Below the pieces are notes generated by a model, which searched no databases, was not told the origin of the DNA, and saw only the letters and a program-made list of their open reading frames with translations. From Ascidia mentula (taxonomy: Eukaryota > Chordata > Ascidiacea > Phlebobranchia > Ascidiidae), in contig OX387203.1 in NCBI GenBank assembly GCA_947561715.1, positions 7,936,001-8,000,000 on the forward strand: a stretch of DNA of 64,000 nucleotides, written 5' to 3'. Positions 34,499 through 44,791 of the stretch are shown piece by piece (the first letter of the stretch is position 1; the number at the start of each line of letters is the position of its first letter). The position numbers and the translations under genes were made by a program.

Positions 34499-34523
34499 GA
34501 ATTGAATTGAATTGAATTGAATT
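34499..34523 (+). repeat. (ATTGA)n repeat at the LINE 3' end
   Basis: About five ATTGA units form the 3' terminus of the LINE directly before host gene sequence. Such short tandem repeats are the template-primed 3' ends of CR1/L2-type elements. Confidence 0.85.
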
Positions 34524-36473
34524 GTCATAAGTTTCAACTTTCATCACAGCTGATGTGTTTTTTACTGGGCCGAAAGCAGAAACAAATCGAACAGGAAGAA
34601 AGACATTTCTGCTGCTGTTTGCTGCCTGCAAGTAAGAGATGGTAGCTGGGGTAAAGTCATACTCCTTACGGAGAATAAAAATAGTTCTATTGTCAGTGAC
34701 TGGTGGTTCGTTGCATGAATTGTGGAAGGCAATCCCAAGTGCGTTGAAGCGGCACATCTCCATACCTTTTATCCAAGCAAACAATGACCCTTCATAAAGA
34801 CACAACATTTTTCTATTATACTATTAAAAAAAAAACTCTGCTCTTAAACACACACTATTGTCACTGGTGTTAAGCCATGCCTTGAAATTATGCCTAATAA
34901 ATTTAGAATTGTAACTGTACAAAACCTGTTCCATTGAGTCCTTGCAATCCCATGTTTGGAATTTGAAGATATGCATGATTTTCATCTTTAGATCTTGTGA
35001 ATGCCATTTCTGGGGCAATCAGATATTCAAAGACTATGCAAAATCACATTTATATTATACTATATATACCACAATTGCTTCAATAAATGCGGCTCGGCTT
35101 TGCGCGACAAAAGTTTGCAAATCAAAGGGGAATCCCCAATGGCAAGCAGCGCAAACTCGTCATGATTTCAAAATGCAATTGCTCAGCTTTTTGTGCACGT
35201 ATTTGTGGTAGTGGCCCCAATGCGAAGATCCTTACATGGCGAAGTTGAAAACAAATCGACGTTTGTCGTCAGGCTCTAAAATTTCACTAAAACGGGCCTT
35301 AAATAGAAAAAAAGTAATGTGGTCTCCCACAAAAACGTTTCCAATGCAAAAATATCATCTGAACAACACGATAATAAGACACAATACATTCGGGTTTAAA
35401 GGAAGATATTGTGAGAAAAGAAATTGGTTCGTCTCAAAATTTGGCAGAAAATTAAAAATAGGAGAGCATCGAGTAAGTGAACACATTCTCTCCTCACTTT
35501 CCAACTACTTTTGATTGGAATTTTTCTGTTCATCCAACGCCAGCCTCTTCCACAATCCTTTTACTTATGTTTAACCACTACCTAGTCAAGACTGTCTGGA
35601 AATCTGACTGGAAAGTCAGGCATTTATGGCTTCGACACAAAGAAGAACGAATAGGCCTAAAGCATGCAGAGATTATGGCGCAGCCGTTATTGGCCATCAA
35701 TCACTATCATTATTTGGCAACTCAACTACTCTTTACAACGAAAAAACTACAGTACCTAAGGATACATCTTTGGAAGGTATTTCTGCTCTCTTGAGCGGAA
35801 CTAATTAATATTTGTTAATATGTGATTTAGGCCCTATAATTCTTTTGAACGACTTTTGTGGCAGTCAACTAAAACATACTAAATGGCGATGCTCTGAGAA
35901 AAATTGGCCAAAACACAGAAGTGAGCGTATAGCCCACGTTTATCAACATACGCTGAATCACTGTGACCTGATTCACTTCCTAAGAACACAGAAAGGAACA
36001 CGAACGTTGTCTGATGTCGAATTCGTCAACAATTCATGTTTTGCTGCGTTAATCGGAAAATTTTTATGTACCTACTTGTTTAAAATTGATACACCGAGCG
36101 TACGATTTATTTCCACACAACGTTGCATAAATTGAGTTTTTGAACGCAAAAACATAATCGCATGCATTTAGGGGTTCATGATTTCCACACATTTATCAAC
36201 TTGCTATGGAAACAAGAAAACTGTCATTGTTCACCCTATATTGCAGAAAAAACGCAAAACGACGTTTCCTGGGTAATGACAAGATTACTCAAATTTTTTC
36301 GAACATTTTTTCTGATGGAATATGCCAAAACGGTCGCATTGCATGGAAGGCGTAGCATCGTGACTTTTAAATGTTCGTTTAGTTTAGGGTATGGGCAGGC
36401 AAGCAACTTTCAGAGTATATACATGTATAACATCATAACTATGTATGACTGGTTTGCCCTCCGGACTACAACC

Positions 36474-37370
36474 CTAACAACGAAGAGACATTGAAAGAAA
36501 TGAAACTTGCTTTTCCAAAACCGACATTACAAAATGGAATGTCTGATCTGCACTTTGCCACATTTGGATGGTAATCACTTGTCCCAATATCGACTCGCTT
36601 GCAATCACCAGAGAGCAGTGTTTGATCATGCAGTCGTCAAAATTTCCAGGCAACCGAAATTGCTGCATTTTCTGGATGGCTTCTCCAATGCATTCAAAGG
36701 CCATGATTGTGTAAGAACTATTGTTTGCGTGGTTGTTCCGATCAACAAAATACAAGTCAACAGTTCTCTTCCATTTGAATACCAGCACATCTTTAGGTAC
36801 GACCCTTGACGGTTCTCCAGGAAAATAGTAGCTTAGAGTTGGATGGGCATTGACAAAGGCTCTTACTTCTTCCGAAAAAGCAATTGGCTTTCGAGAAGCC
36901 ATGTTCACCAACACCATTTTCAGGGTCATTCTCATGTACTTTGTGCCATTGATCGGGTCAACAACATCGCATAGATACACAGAAGACGTGTTCCCAACTT
37001 GGGCAGTAGTGTGAATGAAGCGAAGAGGTCTTTGAAATTCCCCAGGTTTTACTATCTGGTTTACATATTTACAGGCATCTTCAGTAAACTCAAAATCCTG
37101 GCGCACAACAAAAACTGTTCTGTTAGCTGATAAGAAGTTTTGTTTGTGGATTTTGTGGTAGATTCGATTGGTAGAATCAGCTCGACACAACTCAGTCAAC
37201 TTGAGCCAAGGTAAGGGGTCATTTCTACCTAAAAGGCAAAGTAAACCAATATTTGACCTTATTTGCTGCATATTTAAGCAAGCAATCTTACGTTTGTTTC
37301 CAAGTCGATGAATTCCAAGGTTGTTGACCTGTATGTATCCTGTTACCCCACCTCCGTAATAGCTTTTCAT
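36474..37370 (-). CDS. double-hotdog acyl-thioesterase-like gene 3 (type A, unit 1)
   Basis: Exons 37292-37370 and 36474-37228 join at a 63-base GT-AG intron to give 277 residues. The intron has no in-frame stop, so retention would simply add 21 residues. Exon 1 codes for a Gly-rich start (MKSYYGGGVTGYIQVNNLGI). The first hotdog covers about 60-150 (RTVFVVRQDFEF, PLRFIHTTAQVGNTSS, KMVLVNMASRKPIAF). The second covers about 170-277 and holds DRNNHANN near 189, the DxNxHxNN active-site motif of plant/bacterial acyl-ACP thioesterases and related hotdog enzymes. No signal peptide or membrane segment is seen, so a soluble intracellular enzyme is likely. Substrate not predictable. Confidence 0.85.
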   Translation of the reverse strand: MKSYYGGGVTGYIQVNNLGIHRLGNKRKIACLNMQQIRSNIGLLCLLGRNDPLPWLKLTELCRADSTNRIYHKIHKQNFLSANRTVFVVRQDFEFTEDACKYVNQIVKPGEFQRPLRFIHTTAQVGNTSSVYLCDVVDPINGTKYMRMTLKMVLVNMASRKPIAFSEEVRAFVNAHPTLSYYFPGEPSRVVPKDVLVFKWKRTVDLYFVDRNNHANNSSYTIMAFECIGEAIQKMQQFRLPGNFDDCMIKHCSLVIASESILGQVITIQMWQSADQTFHFVMSVLEKQVSFLSMSLRC

Positions 37371-37936
37371 GGCTTTCGAGCTCTAGTTAAACTGTTTTTA
37401 AACTAACATGGGATCTGGTGGTAAACATGGTTATGAACACAACAGTTGTTTGATTTTAGATTGGTTAATAATTGATAGTCATAAAGATTTCCTCTGTATT
37501 CATGTTTCAGTCACCACTTAATATTATAAAGCATTTTTAAAAAACATAATTTTGAACTCAACACAATTTAAGAAGACACATTTCTCATGTAGCCATACAT
37601 CTAAGCTTTAACAAAAGGAACTATACAAATGATATACTGTTTATATGTGTTAATCACTTTCTAAATACACCATCCTTGTAAGGTTCATATCTTGTCATAA
37701 TTATTTTTGTACAGGTAAGACCACTTAATGGTCAAGGTTCTTTACATGTTTTTTGGGGGTTTTGTATCAATTCTGTAAAAAAATATTAATTTTGAAAAAA
37801 ATGTATAAATGAATTATCAACACAGTTTTGCAAAAAAAATAAAGTCCATATAACAAGTGATGTGTAGTAGAAAAAAAGCAGTTTTGCAGAGTTTTTAGCA
37901 AAATGACTATAAACCGGTGTTTCTAAATAGCACAAT

Positions 37937-38000
37937 GTCGCTAATGCCGCTAATGTAGCTAATGCAGCTAATGCAGCTAATGTTGCTAATGCCGCTGATG
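37937..38000. repeat. 9-bp minisatellite at a unit boundary (about 7 copies)
   Basis: About seven head-to-tail copies of a 9-base unit of type GCNGCTAAT lie just before the type B gene of unit 2. The matching place before unit 3 has about ten copies. Confidence 0.9.
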
Positions 38001-38015
38001 AATGTTATGTAAAAA

Positions 38016-38813
38016 CTATTTTATATTTTTTTTATTCTGATCTGAAACAAAAAACAGCATAGTGAGACATGCAACTTTTTTGTCACCCACATACAAAATA
38101 AAACAACATTGCCTAGACTGTTTTTGCCACATTTTCGCTATCAAAACATCAGTTATTCTTACTTCACCCAACAAAACTAATGTGCATTTTTGTAGCATAT
38201 TTTTCTTTATGTCTGTTGACAGATTTTTTAAAGGAAATCCCTGGGCTAAAGCCTCCCCCAGACATTCTAATGGAAACAACAGAAACGCGGAGTGATTGAG
38301 ATGACCATTAAGATCAGTCTCAAGACAAGTCGGTTTTCTTTGCCATGAAAACACATTTGCACTTATAGGAATGCTCTGCTGTGGGGATTCCATCCATGCA
38401 TGTGATGGAATACTGTTCTTGTTAATGAAAGCTTTGAGCTTATTTGGAAACGGAATGGACTTTCTTGTGTGAGGATCAACTGACACAAGCATTGTGGTGT
38501 TGGTCATTAAAAGAGTATTGGTGGTGATGTCATAAGTTTCAACTTTCATCACAGCTGATGTGTTTTTTACTGGGCCGAAAGCGGAAACAAAACGAACAGG
38601 AAGATAGACATTTCTGCTGCTGTTTGCTGCATGTAAGTAAGAGATGGTAGCTGGGGTAAAGTCATACTCCTTACGGAGAATAAAAATAGTTCTATTGTCA
38701 GTGACTGGTGGTTCGTTGCATGAATTGTGGAAGGCAATCCCAAGTGCGTTGAAGCGGCACATCTCCATACCTTTTATCCAAGCGAACAATGACCCTTCAT
38801 AAAGACACAACAT
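38016..38813 (-). CDS. double-hotdog acyl-thioesterase-like gene 4 (type B, unit 2)
   Basis: A single open frame of 265 residues. It starts MLCLYEGSLFAWIKGMEMC; FAWIKGMEMC aligns with LPWLKLTELC of the type A genes, so the two types share architecture from there on, but type B has no recognisable Gly-rich first exon. First hotdog: RTIFILRKEYDFT, PVRFVSAFGPVKNTS, VSVDPHTRKSIPFP. Second hotdog: DLNGHLNH near 167, with the last Asn of DxNxHxNN replaced by His, then ECLGEALAQG. An acceptor (TATGAAG) inside the frame would allow an upstream exon to be spliced on, so the true start is uncertain. Same fold as its neighbours; activity not proven. Confidence 0.82.
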   Translation of the reverse strand: MLCLYEGSLFAWIKGMEMCRFNALGIAFHNSCNEPPVTDNRTIFILRKEYDFTPATISYLHAANSSRNVYLPVRFVSAFGPVKNTSAVMKVETYDITTNTLLMTNTTMLVSVDPHTRKSIPFPNKLKAFINKNSIPSHAWMESPQQSIPISANVFSWQRKPTCLETDLNGHLNHSAFLLFPLECLGEALAQGFPLKNLSTDIKKNMLQKCTLVLLGEVRITDVLIAKMWQKQSRQCCFILYVGDKKVACLTMLFFVSDQNKKNIK

Positions 38814-40483
38814 TTTTCTATTATACTATTACAAAAAAAACTCTGCTCTTAAACACACACTATTGTCACTGGTGTTAAGCCATGCCTTGAAATTATGCCT
38901 AATAAATTTAGAATTATAACTGTACAAAACCTGTTCCATCGAGTCCTTGCAATCCCATGTTTGGAATTTGAAGATATGCATGATTTTCATCTTTAGATCT
39001 TGTGAATGCCATTTCTGGGGCAATCAGATATTCAAAGACTATGCAAAATCACATTTATATTATACTATATATAACACAATTGCTTCAATAAATGCGGCTC
39101 GGCTTTGCGCGACAAAAGTTTGCAAATCAAAGGGGAATCCCCAATGGCTAGCAGCGCAAACTCGTCATGATGGTTTTAAAATGCAATTGCTCAGCTTTTT
39201 GTGCACGTATTTGTGGTAGTGGCCCCAATGCGAAGATCCTTACATGGCGAAGTTGAAAACAAATCGACGTTTGTCGTCAGGCTCCAAAATTTCACTAAAA
39301 CGGGCCTTAAATAGAAAAAAGTAATGTGGTCTCCCACAAAAACGTTTCCAATGCAAAAATATCATCTGAACAACACGATAATAAGACACAATACATTCGG
39401 GTTAAAAGGAAGATATTGTGAGAAAAGAAATTGGTTCGTCTCAAAATTTGGCAGAAAATTAAAAATAGGAGAGCATCGAGTAAGTGAACACATTCTCTCC
39501 GCACTTTCCAACTACTTTTGATTGGAATTTTTCTGTTCATCCAACGCCAGCCTCTTCCACAATCCTTTTACTTATGTTTAACCACTACCTAGTCAAGACT
39601 GTCTGGAAATCTGACTGGAAAGTCAGGCATTTATGGCTTCGACACAAAGAAGAACGAATAGGCCTAAAGCATGCAGAGATTATGGCGCAGCCGTTATTGG
39701 CCATCAATCACTATCATTATGCGGCAACTCAACTACTCTTTACAACGAAAAAACTACAGTACCTAAGGATACATCTTTGGAAGGTATTTCTGCTCTCTTG
39801 AGCGGAACTAATTAATATTTGTTAATATGTGATTTAGGCCCTATAATTCTTTTGAACGACTTGTGGCTGTCAACTAAAACATAGTAAATGGCGATGCTCT
39901 GAGAAAAATTGGCCAAAACACAGAAGTGAGCGTATAGCCCACGTTTATCAACATACGCTGAATCACTGTGACCTGATTCACTTCCTAAGAACACAGAAAG
40001 GAACACGAACGTTGTCTGATGTCGAATTCGTCAACAATTCATGTTTTGCTGCGTTAATCGGAAAATTTTTATGTACCTACTTGTTTAAAATTGATACACC
40101 GAGCGTACGATTTATTTCCACACAACGTTGCATAAATTAAGTTTTTGAACGCAAAAATATAATCGCATGCATTTAGGGGTTCATGATTTCCACACATTTA
40201 TCAACTTGATATAGAAACAAGAAAACTGTCATTGTTCACCCTATATTGCAGAAAAAACACAAAACGACGTTTCCTGGGTAATGACAAAGATTACTCTTAT
40301 TTTTATCGAACATTTGTCTGATGGAATATGCCAAAACGGTCGCATTGCATGGAAGGCGTAGCATCGTGACTTCCTTTTAAATGTTCCTTTAGTTTAGGGT
40401 ATGGGCAGGCAAGCAACTTTCAGAGTATATACATGTATAACATCATAACTATGTATGACTGGTTTGCCTTCCGGACTACAACC

Positions 40484-41380
40484 CTAACAACGGAGAGACA
40501 TTGAAATAAATGAAACTTGCTTTTCCAAAACCGACATTACGAAATGGAATGTCTGATCTGCACTTTGCCACATTTGGATGGTAATCACTTGTCCCAATAT
40601 CGACTCGCTTGCAATCACCAGAGAGCAGTGTTTGATCATGCAGTCGTCAAAATTTCCAGGCAACCGAAATTGCTGCATTTTCTGGATGGCTTCTCCAATG
40701 CATTCAAAGGCCATGATTGTGTAAGAACTATTGTTTGCGTGGTTGTTCCGATCAACAAAATACAAGTCAACAGTTCTCTTCCTTTTGAATACCAGCACAT
40801 CTTTAGGTACGACCCTTGACGGTTCTCCAGGAAAATAGTAGCTTGGAGTTGGATGGGCATTGACGAAGGCTCTTACTTCTTCCGAAAAAGCAATTGGCTT
40901 TCGAGAAGCCATGTTCACCAACACCATTTTCAGGGTCATTCTCATGTACTTTGTGCCATTGATCGGGTCAACAACATCGCATAGATACACAGAAGACGTG
41001 TTCCCAACTTGGGCAGTAGTGTGAATGAATCGAAGAGGTCTTTGAAATTCCCCAGGTTTTACTATCTGGTTTACATATTTACAGGCTTCTTCAGTAAACT
41101 CAAAATCCTGGCGCACAACAAAAACTGTTCTGTTAGCTGATAAGAAGTTTTGTTTGTGAATTTTGTGGAAGATTCGATTAGTAGAATCAGCTCGACACAA
41201 CTCAGTCAACTTGAGCCAAGGTAAGGGGTCATTTCTACCTAAAAGGCAAAGTAAACCAATATTTGACCTTATTTGCTGCATATTTAAGCAAGTAATCTTA
41301 CGTTTGTTTCCAAGTCGATGAATTCCAAGGTTGTTGACCTCTATGTATCCTGTTACCCCACCTCCGTAATAGCTTTTCAT
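40484..41380 (-). CDS. double-hotdog acyl-thioesterase-like gene 5 (type A, unit 2)
   Basis: Exons 41302-41380 and 40484-41238, with a 63-base intron and 277 residues. It is almost identical to genes 3 and 7, differing at a handful of residues (for example KRKRTVDLY where the others have KWKRTVDLY). The DRNNHANN motif, the two hotdog halves and the Gly-rich start are all kept. The intron is again stop-free in frame. The first intron base context (AAC|GTAAGA) is the same in all type A copies. Likely soluble acyl thioesterase of unknown substrate. Confidence 0.85.
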   Translation of the reverse strand: MKSYYGGGVTGYIEVNNLGIHRLGNKRKITCLNMQQIRSNIGLLCLLGRNDPLPWLKLTELCRADSTNRIFHKIHKQNFLSANRTVFVVRQDFEFTEEACKYVNQIVKPGEFQRPLRFIHTTAQVGNTSSVYLCDVVDPINGTKYMRMTLKMVLVNMASRKPIAFSEEVRAFVNAHPTPSYYFPGEPSRVVPKDVLVFKRKRTVDLYFVDRNNHANNSSYTIMAFECIGEAIQKMQQFRLPGNFDDCMIKHCSLVIASESILGQVITIQMWQSADQTFHFVMSVLEKQVSFISMSLRC

Positions 41381-42050
41381 GGCAAGCTCTAGTTAAACTG
41401 TTTTTAAACTAACATGGGCATCTGGTGGTAAACATGGTTATGAAAACAATATTTGTTTGATTTTACTAAAAAAAGCAGTAGCTTTTTATACAGGATCAGC
41501 CTGGCTTATAAATCAGGAATATATATTTCACCCCATGGGCATCTTCAGTTTCTTATTCAAATTGTTTGATTTTAGATAGGTTAATGATTGATAGTCATAA
41601 ACATTTTCTCTGTATCCATGTTTTAGTCACCACATAAAATAATAAAGCATTTTTAAAAACATAATTTTGAACCCAACACAATTTAAGAAGATATATTTCT
41701 CATGTAGCCATACATCTAAGCTTTAACAAAAGGAACTATACAAATGATATACTGTTTATATGTGTTAATCACTTTCTAAATACACCATCCTTGTAAGGTT
41801 CATATCTTGTCATAATTATTTTTGTACAGGTAAGACCACTTAATGGTCAAGGTTCTTTACATGTTTTTTGGGGGTTTTGTATCAATTCTGTAAAAAAATA
41901 TTAATTTTGAAAAAAATGTATAAATGAATTATCAACACAGTTTTGCAAAAAAAATAAAGTCCATATAACAAGTGATGTGTAGTAGAAAAAAAGCAGTTTT
42001 GCAGAGTTTTTAGCAAAATGACTATAAACCGGTGTTTCTAAAATGCACAA

Positions 42051-42142
42051 TGTCGCTAAAGTCGCTAATGCCGCTAATGCCGCTAATGCCGCTAATGTAG
42101 CTAATGCAGCTAATGCAGCTAATGTTGCTAATGCCGCTGATG
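42051..42142. repeat. 9-bp minisatellite at a unit boundary (about 10 copies)
   Basis: This is the same 9-base array as at 37.9 kb, but with about three extra copies, most of them GCCGCTAAT. It precedes the type B gene of unit 3. Confidence 0.9.
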
Positions 42143-42157
42143 AATGTTATGTAAAAA

Positions 42158-42955
42158 CTATTTTATATTTTTTTTATTCTGATCTGAAACAAAAAACAGC
42201 ATAGTGAGACATGCAACTTTTTTGTCACCCACATACAAAATAAAACAACATTGCTTAGACTGTTTTTGCCACATTTTCGCTATCAAAACATCAGTTATTC
42301 TTACTTCACCCAACAAAACTAATGTGCATTTTTGTAGCATATTTTTCTTTATGTCTGTTGACAGATTTTTTAAAGGAAATCCCTGGGCTAAAGCCTCCCC
42401 CAGACATTCTAATGGAAACAACAGAAACGCGGAGTGATTGAGATGACCATTGAGATCAGTCTCAAGACAAGTCGGTTTTCTTTGCCATGAAAACACATTT
42501 GCACTTATAGGAATGCTATGCTGTGGGGGTTCCATCCATGCATGTGATGGAATACTGTTCTTGTTAATGAAAGCTTTGAGCTTATTTGGAAACGGAATGG
42601 ACTTTCTTGTATGAGGATCAACTGACACAAGCATTGTGGTGTTGGTCATTAAAAGAGTATTGGTGGTGATGTCATAAGTTTCAACTTTCATCACAGCTGA
42701 TGTGTTTTTTACTGGGCCGAAAGCAGAAACAAATCGAACAGGAAGAAAGACATTTCTGCTGCTGTTTGCTGCCTGCAAGTAAGAGATGGTAGCTGGGGTA
42801 AAGTCATACTCCTTACGGAGAATAAAAATAGTTCTATTGTCAGTGACTGGTGGTTCGTTGCATGAATTGTGGAAGGCAATCCCAAGTGCGTTGAGGCGGC
42901 ACATCTCCACACCTTTTATCCAAGCAAACAATGACCCTTCATAAAGACACAACAT
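42158..42955 (-). CDS. double-hotdog acyl-thioesterase-like gene 6 (type B, unit 3)
   Basis: A single open frame of 265 residues, nearly identical to gene 4. Differences include KGVEMCRLN for KGMEMCRFN and MEPPQHS for MESPQQS. The second hotdog keeps DLNGHLNH. The N-terminal stretch matches the split gene 2 slightly better than gene 4 does (YLQAANSSRNVFL), which suggests gene conversion or a duplication order in which units 1 and 3 share this segment. The start codon has the same uncertainty as in gene 4. Confidence 0.82.
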   Translation of the reverse strand: MLCLYEGSLFAWIKGVEMCRLNALGIAFHNSCNEPPVTDNRTIFILRKEYDFTPATISYLQAANSSRNVFLPVRFVSAFGPVKNTSAVMKVETYDITTNTLLMTNTTMLVSVDPHTRKSIPFPNKLKAFINKNSIPSHAWMEPPQHSIPISANVFSWQRKPTCLETDLNGHLNHSAFLLFPLECLGEALAQGFPLKNLSTDIKKNMLQKCTLVLLGEVRITDVLIAKMWQKQSKQCCFILYVGDKKVACLTMLFFVSDQNKKNIK

Positions 42956-43444
42956 TTTTCTATTATACTATTAAAAAAAAAACTCTGCTCTTAAACACAC
43001 ACTATTGTCACTGGTGTTAAGCTATGCCTTGAAATTATGCCTAATAAATTTAGAATTGTGATTGTATAAAACCTGTTCCATTGAGTCCTTGCAATCCCAT
43101 GTTTGGAATTTGAAGATATGCATGATTTTCATCTTTAGATCTTGTGAATGCCATTTCTGGGGCAATCAGATATTCAAAGACTATGCAAAATCACATTTAT
43201 GTTATACTACATATGCCACAATTGCTTCAATAAATACGGCTCGGGCTTTGCGCGACAAAAGTTTGCAAATCAAAGGGGAATCCCCAATAGCAAGCAGCGC
43301 AAACTCGTCATGATGGTTTTAAAATGCAATTGCTCAGCTTTTTTTGCTCATATTTGTGGTAGTGGCCCCAATGCGAAGATCCTTACATGGAGAAGTTGAA
43401 CACAAATCGACGTTAGTCGTCAGACTCTAAAATTTCACTAAAAC

Positions 43445-44283
43445 AAGAACGAATAAAGTGTGCAGAGATTATGGCGCGGCCGTTGGCCATTATAATCACT
43501 ATTATTATTTGGCAACTCAACTACTCTTTGCAACGAAAAAACTACAGTACCTAAGGATACATCTTTGGAAGGTATTTTAGCTCTCTTGAGCGGAACTATT
43601 CAATATTTCTTAATATGTGATTTAGGCCCTATAATTATTTTGAACGACTTTGTGACTTTCAACCAAAACATACTAAATGGCGATGCTCTTAGAAAAATTG
43701 GTTAAAACACAGAAGTGAGCGTATAGCCCACGTTTATCAACATACGCTGAATCACTGTGACCTGATTCATTTCCTAAGAACACATCCGCACTTTCCAATT
43801 AAAAAATTACTTTGATTGGAATTTTTCTGTTCATCCAACACCAGCCTCTACCACAGTCCTTTTACCTACGTTTAACCACTACTTAGTCAAGATTGTCTGG
43901 AAATCTGACTGGAAAGTCAGGCATTTATGGCTTCGACACAAAGAAGAACGAATAGGCCTAAAGCATGCAGAGATTATGGGGCCGTTTGCTGGCCATTAAT
44001 CACTATCATTATTTGGCAACTCAACTACTCTTTGCAACAAAAAAACTACAGCACCTAAGGATACATTTGAAAGGTATTTCTGCTCTCTTGTGCGGAACTA
44101 ATAAATATTTCTTAATATGTGATTTAATTCTTTTGAACGACTCGTGGCAGCCAACTAAAACATACTAAATGGCGATGCTCTTAGAAAAATTGGCCAAAAC
44201 ACAGAAGTGAGCGTATAGCGCACGTTTATCAACATAGGCCTACGCCTAATCACTGATGTGACCTGATTCATTTCCTAAGAACA
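43445..44283. repeat. local tandem duplication inside the unit 3 spacer
   Basis: A stretch of about 340 bases occurs twice, near 43445-43786 and 43944-44283. Both copies begin AAGAACGAATA and run to TTCCTAAGAACACA. Units 1 and 2 have it once. It explains why the distance between the type B and type A genes is larger in unit 3. Noncoding. Confidence 0.8.
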
Positions 44284-44791
44284 CAGAAAGGAACACGAAC
44301 GTTGTCTGTTTTTCGAATTTCGAATTCGTCAACAATTAATGTTTTGCTGCGTTAATCGGAAAGTTTTTAGGTACCTAGCTAGGCCTACTTGTTGAAAATG
44401 GATACACCTAGCGTACGATTTATTTCTACACAACGTTGCATAAATTGAGTTTTGTACGCAAAAACATAAAAGCATAATCGCATGCTTTAAGGAATTCATG
44501 ATTTCCACACATTTATCAACTTGATATAGAAACAAGAAAACTGTCATTGTTCACCCTATATTGCAGAAAAAACACAAAACGACGTTTCCTGGGTAATGAC
44601 AAGATTTTTTTTTTCGAACATTTGTCTGATGGAATATGCCAAAACGGTCGCATTGCATGGAAGGCATAGCATCGTGACTTCCTTTTAAATGTTCGTTTAG
44701 TTTAGAGTATGGGCAAGCAAGCAACTTTCAGAGTACATACATGTATAACATCATAACTATGTATGGCTGGTTTGCCCTCTAGGCTACAACC

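Larger units (their letters stand above)
31137..34523 (+). mobile_element. CR1/L2-like LINE, slightly 5'-truncated, open frame intact
   Basis: The limits are set by comparison with the uninterrupted paralogues at 38.5 and 42.6 kb. The element carries a single frame for an endonuclease plus reverse transcriptase, about 470 bases of 3' untranslated region, and a 3' end made of five ATTGA units instead of a poly(A) tail. Short-repeat 3' ends and the domain order fit the CR1/L2 group; exact clade placement would need a tree. Nothing upstream of the endonuclease remains, so ORF1, if the family has one, is lost. It inserted into a thioesterase-like gene. Confidence 0.9.
30648..34808 (-). pseudogene. 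double-hotdog thioesterase-like gene 2 (type B), split by a LINE
   Basis: The N-terminal half is coded at 34524-34808 (to VMKVETYD) and the C-terminal half at 30648-31136 (from MTNTTMLVSV). Both halves are almost identical to the uninterrupted type B genes at 38.0 and 42.2 kb, so the gene was intact before a 3.4-kb LINE entered in the opposite orientation. Compared with the paralogues, about 18 bases of the gene are missing at the junction and there is no clear target-site duplication. The active-site motif of the second hotdog is DLNGHLNH, as in the other type B genes. Little further decay is visible, which points to a recent event. The product is probably not made as a full protein. Confidence 0.9.

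Noticed and set aside
35236-36494. Plus-strand open frames repeated in the unit 1 and 2 spacers (for example 35477-35794 and 39484-39801)
   Set aside because: They are conserved only because the spacers were duplicated recently. They lack splice signals and family resemblance, and unit 3 breaks them with a local duplication.
36507-36809. Plus-strand frames opposite the type A and type B genes (also 40517-40819, 44825-45127, 30688-30921, 38062-38295, 42204-42437)
   Set aside because: They are antisense shadows of the hotdog coding exons, explained by the minus-strand genes.
38829-39023. Minus-strand frame of 64 codons upstream of the type B genes, kept in units 1 and 2
   Set aside because: Considered as a first exon of type B, but no donor of fitting phase was found, it resembles no type A exon, and its conservation is explained by recent duplication.
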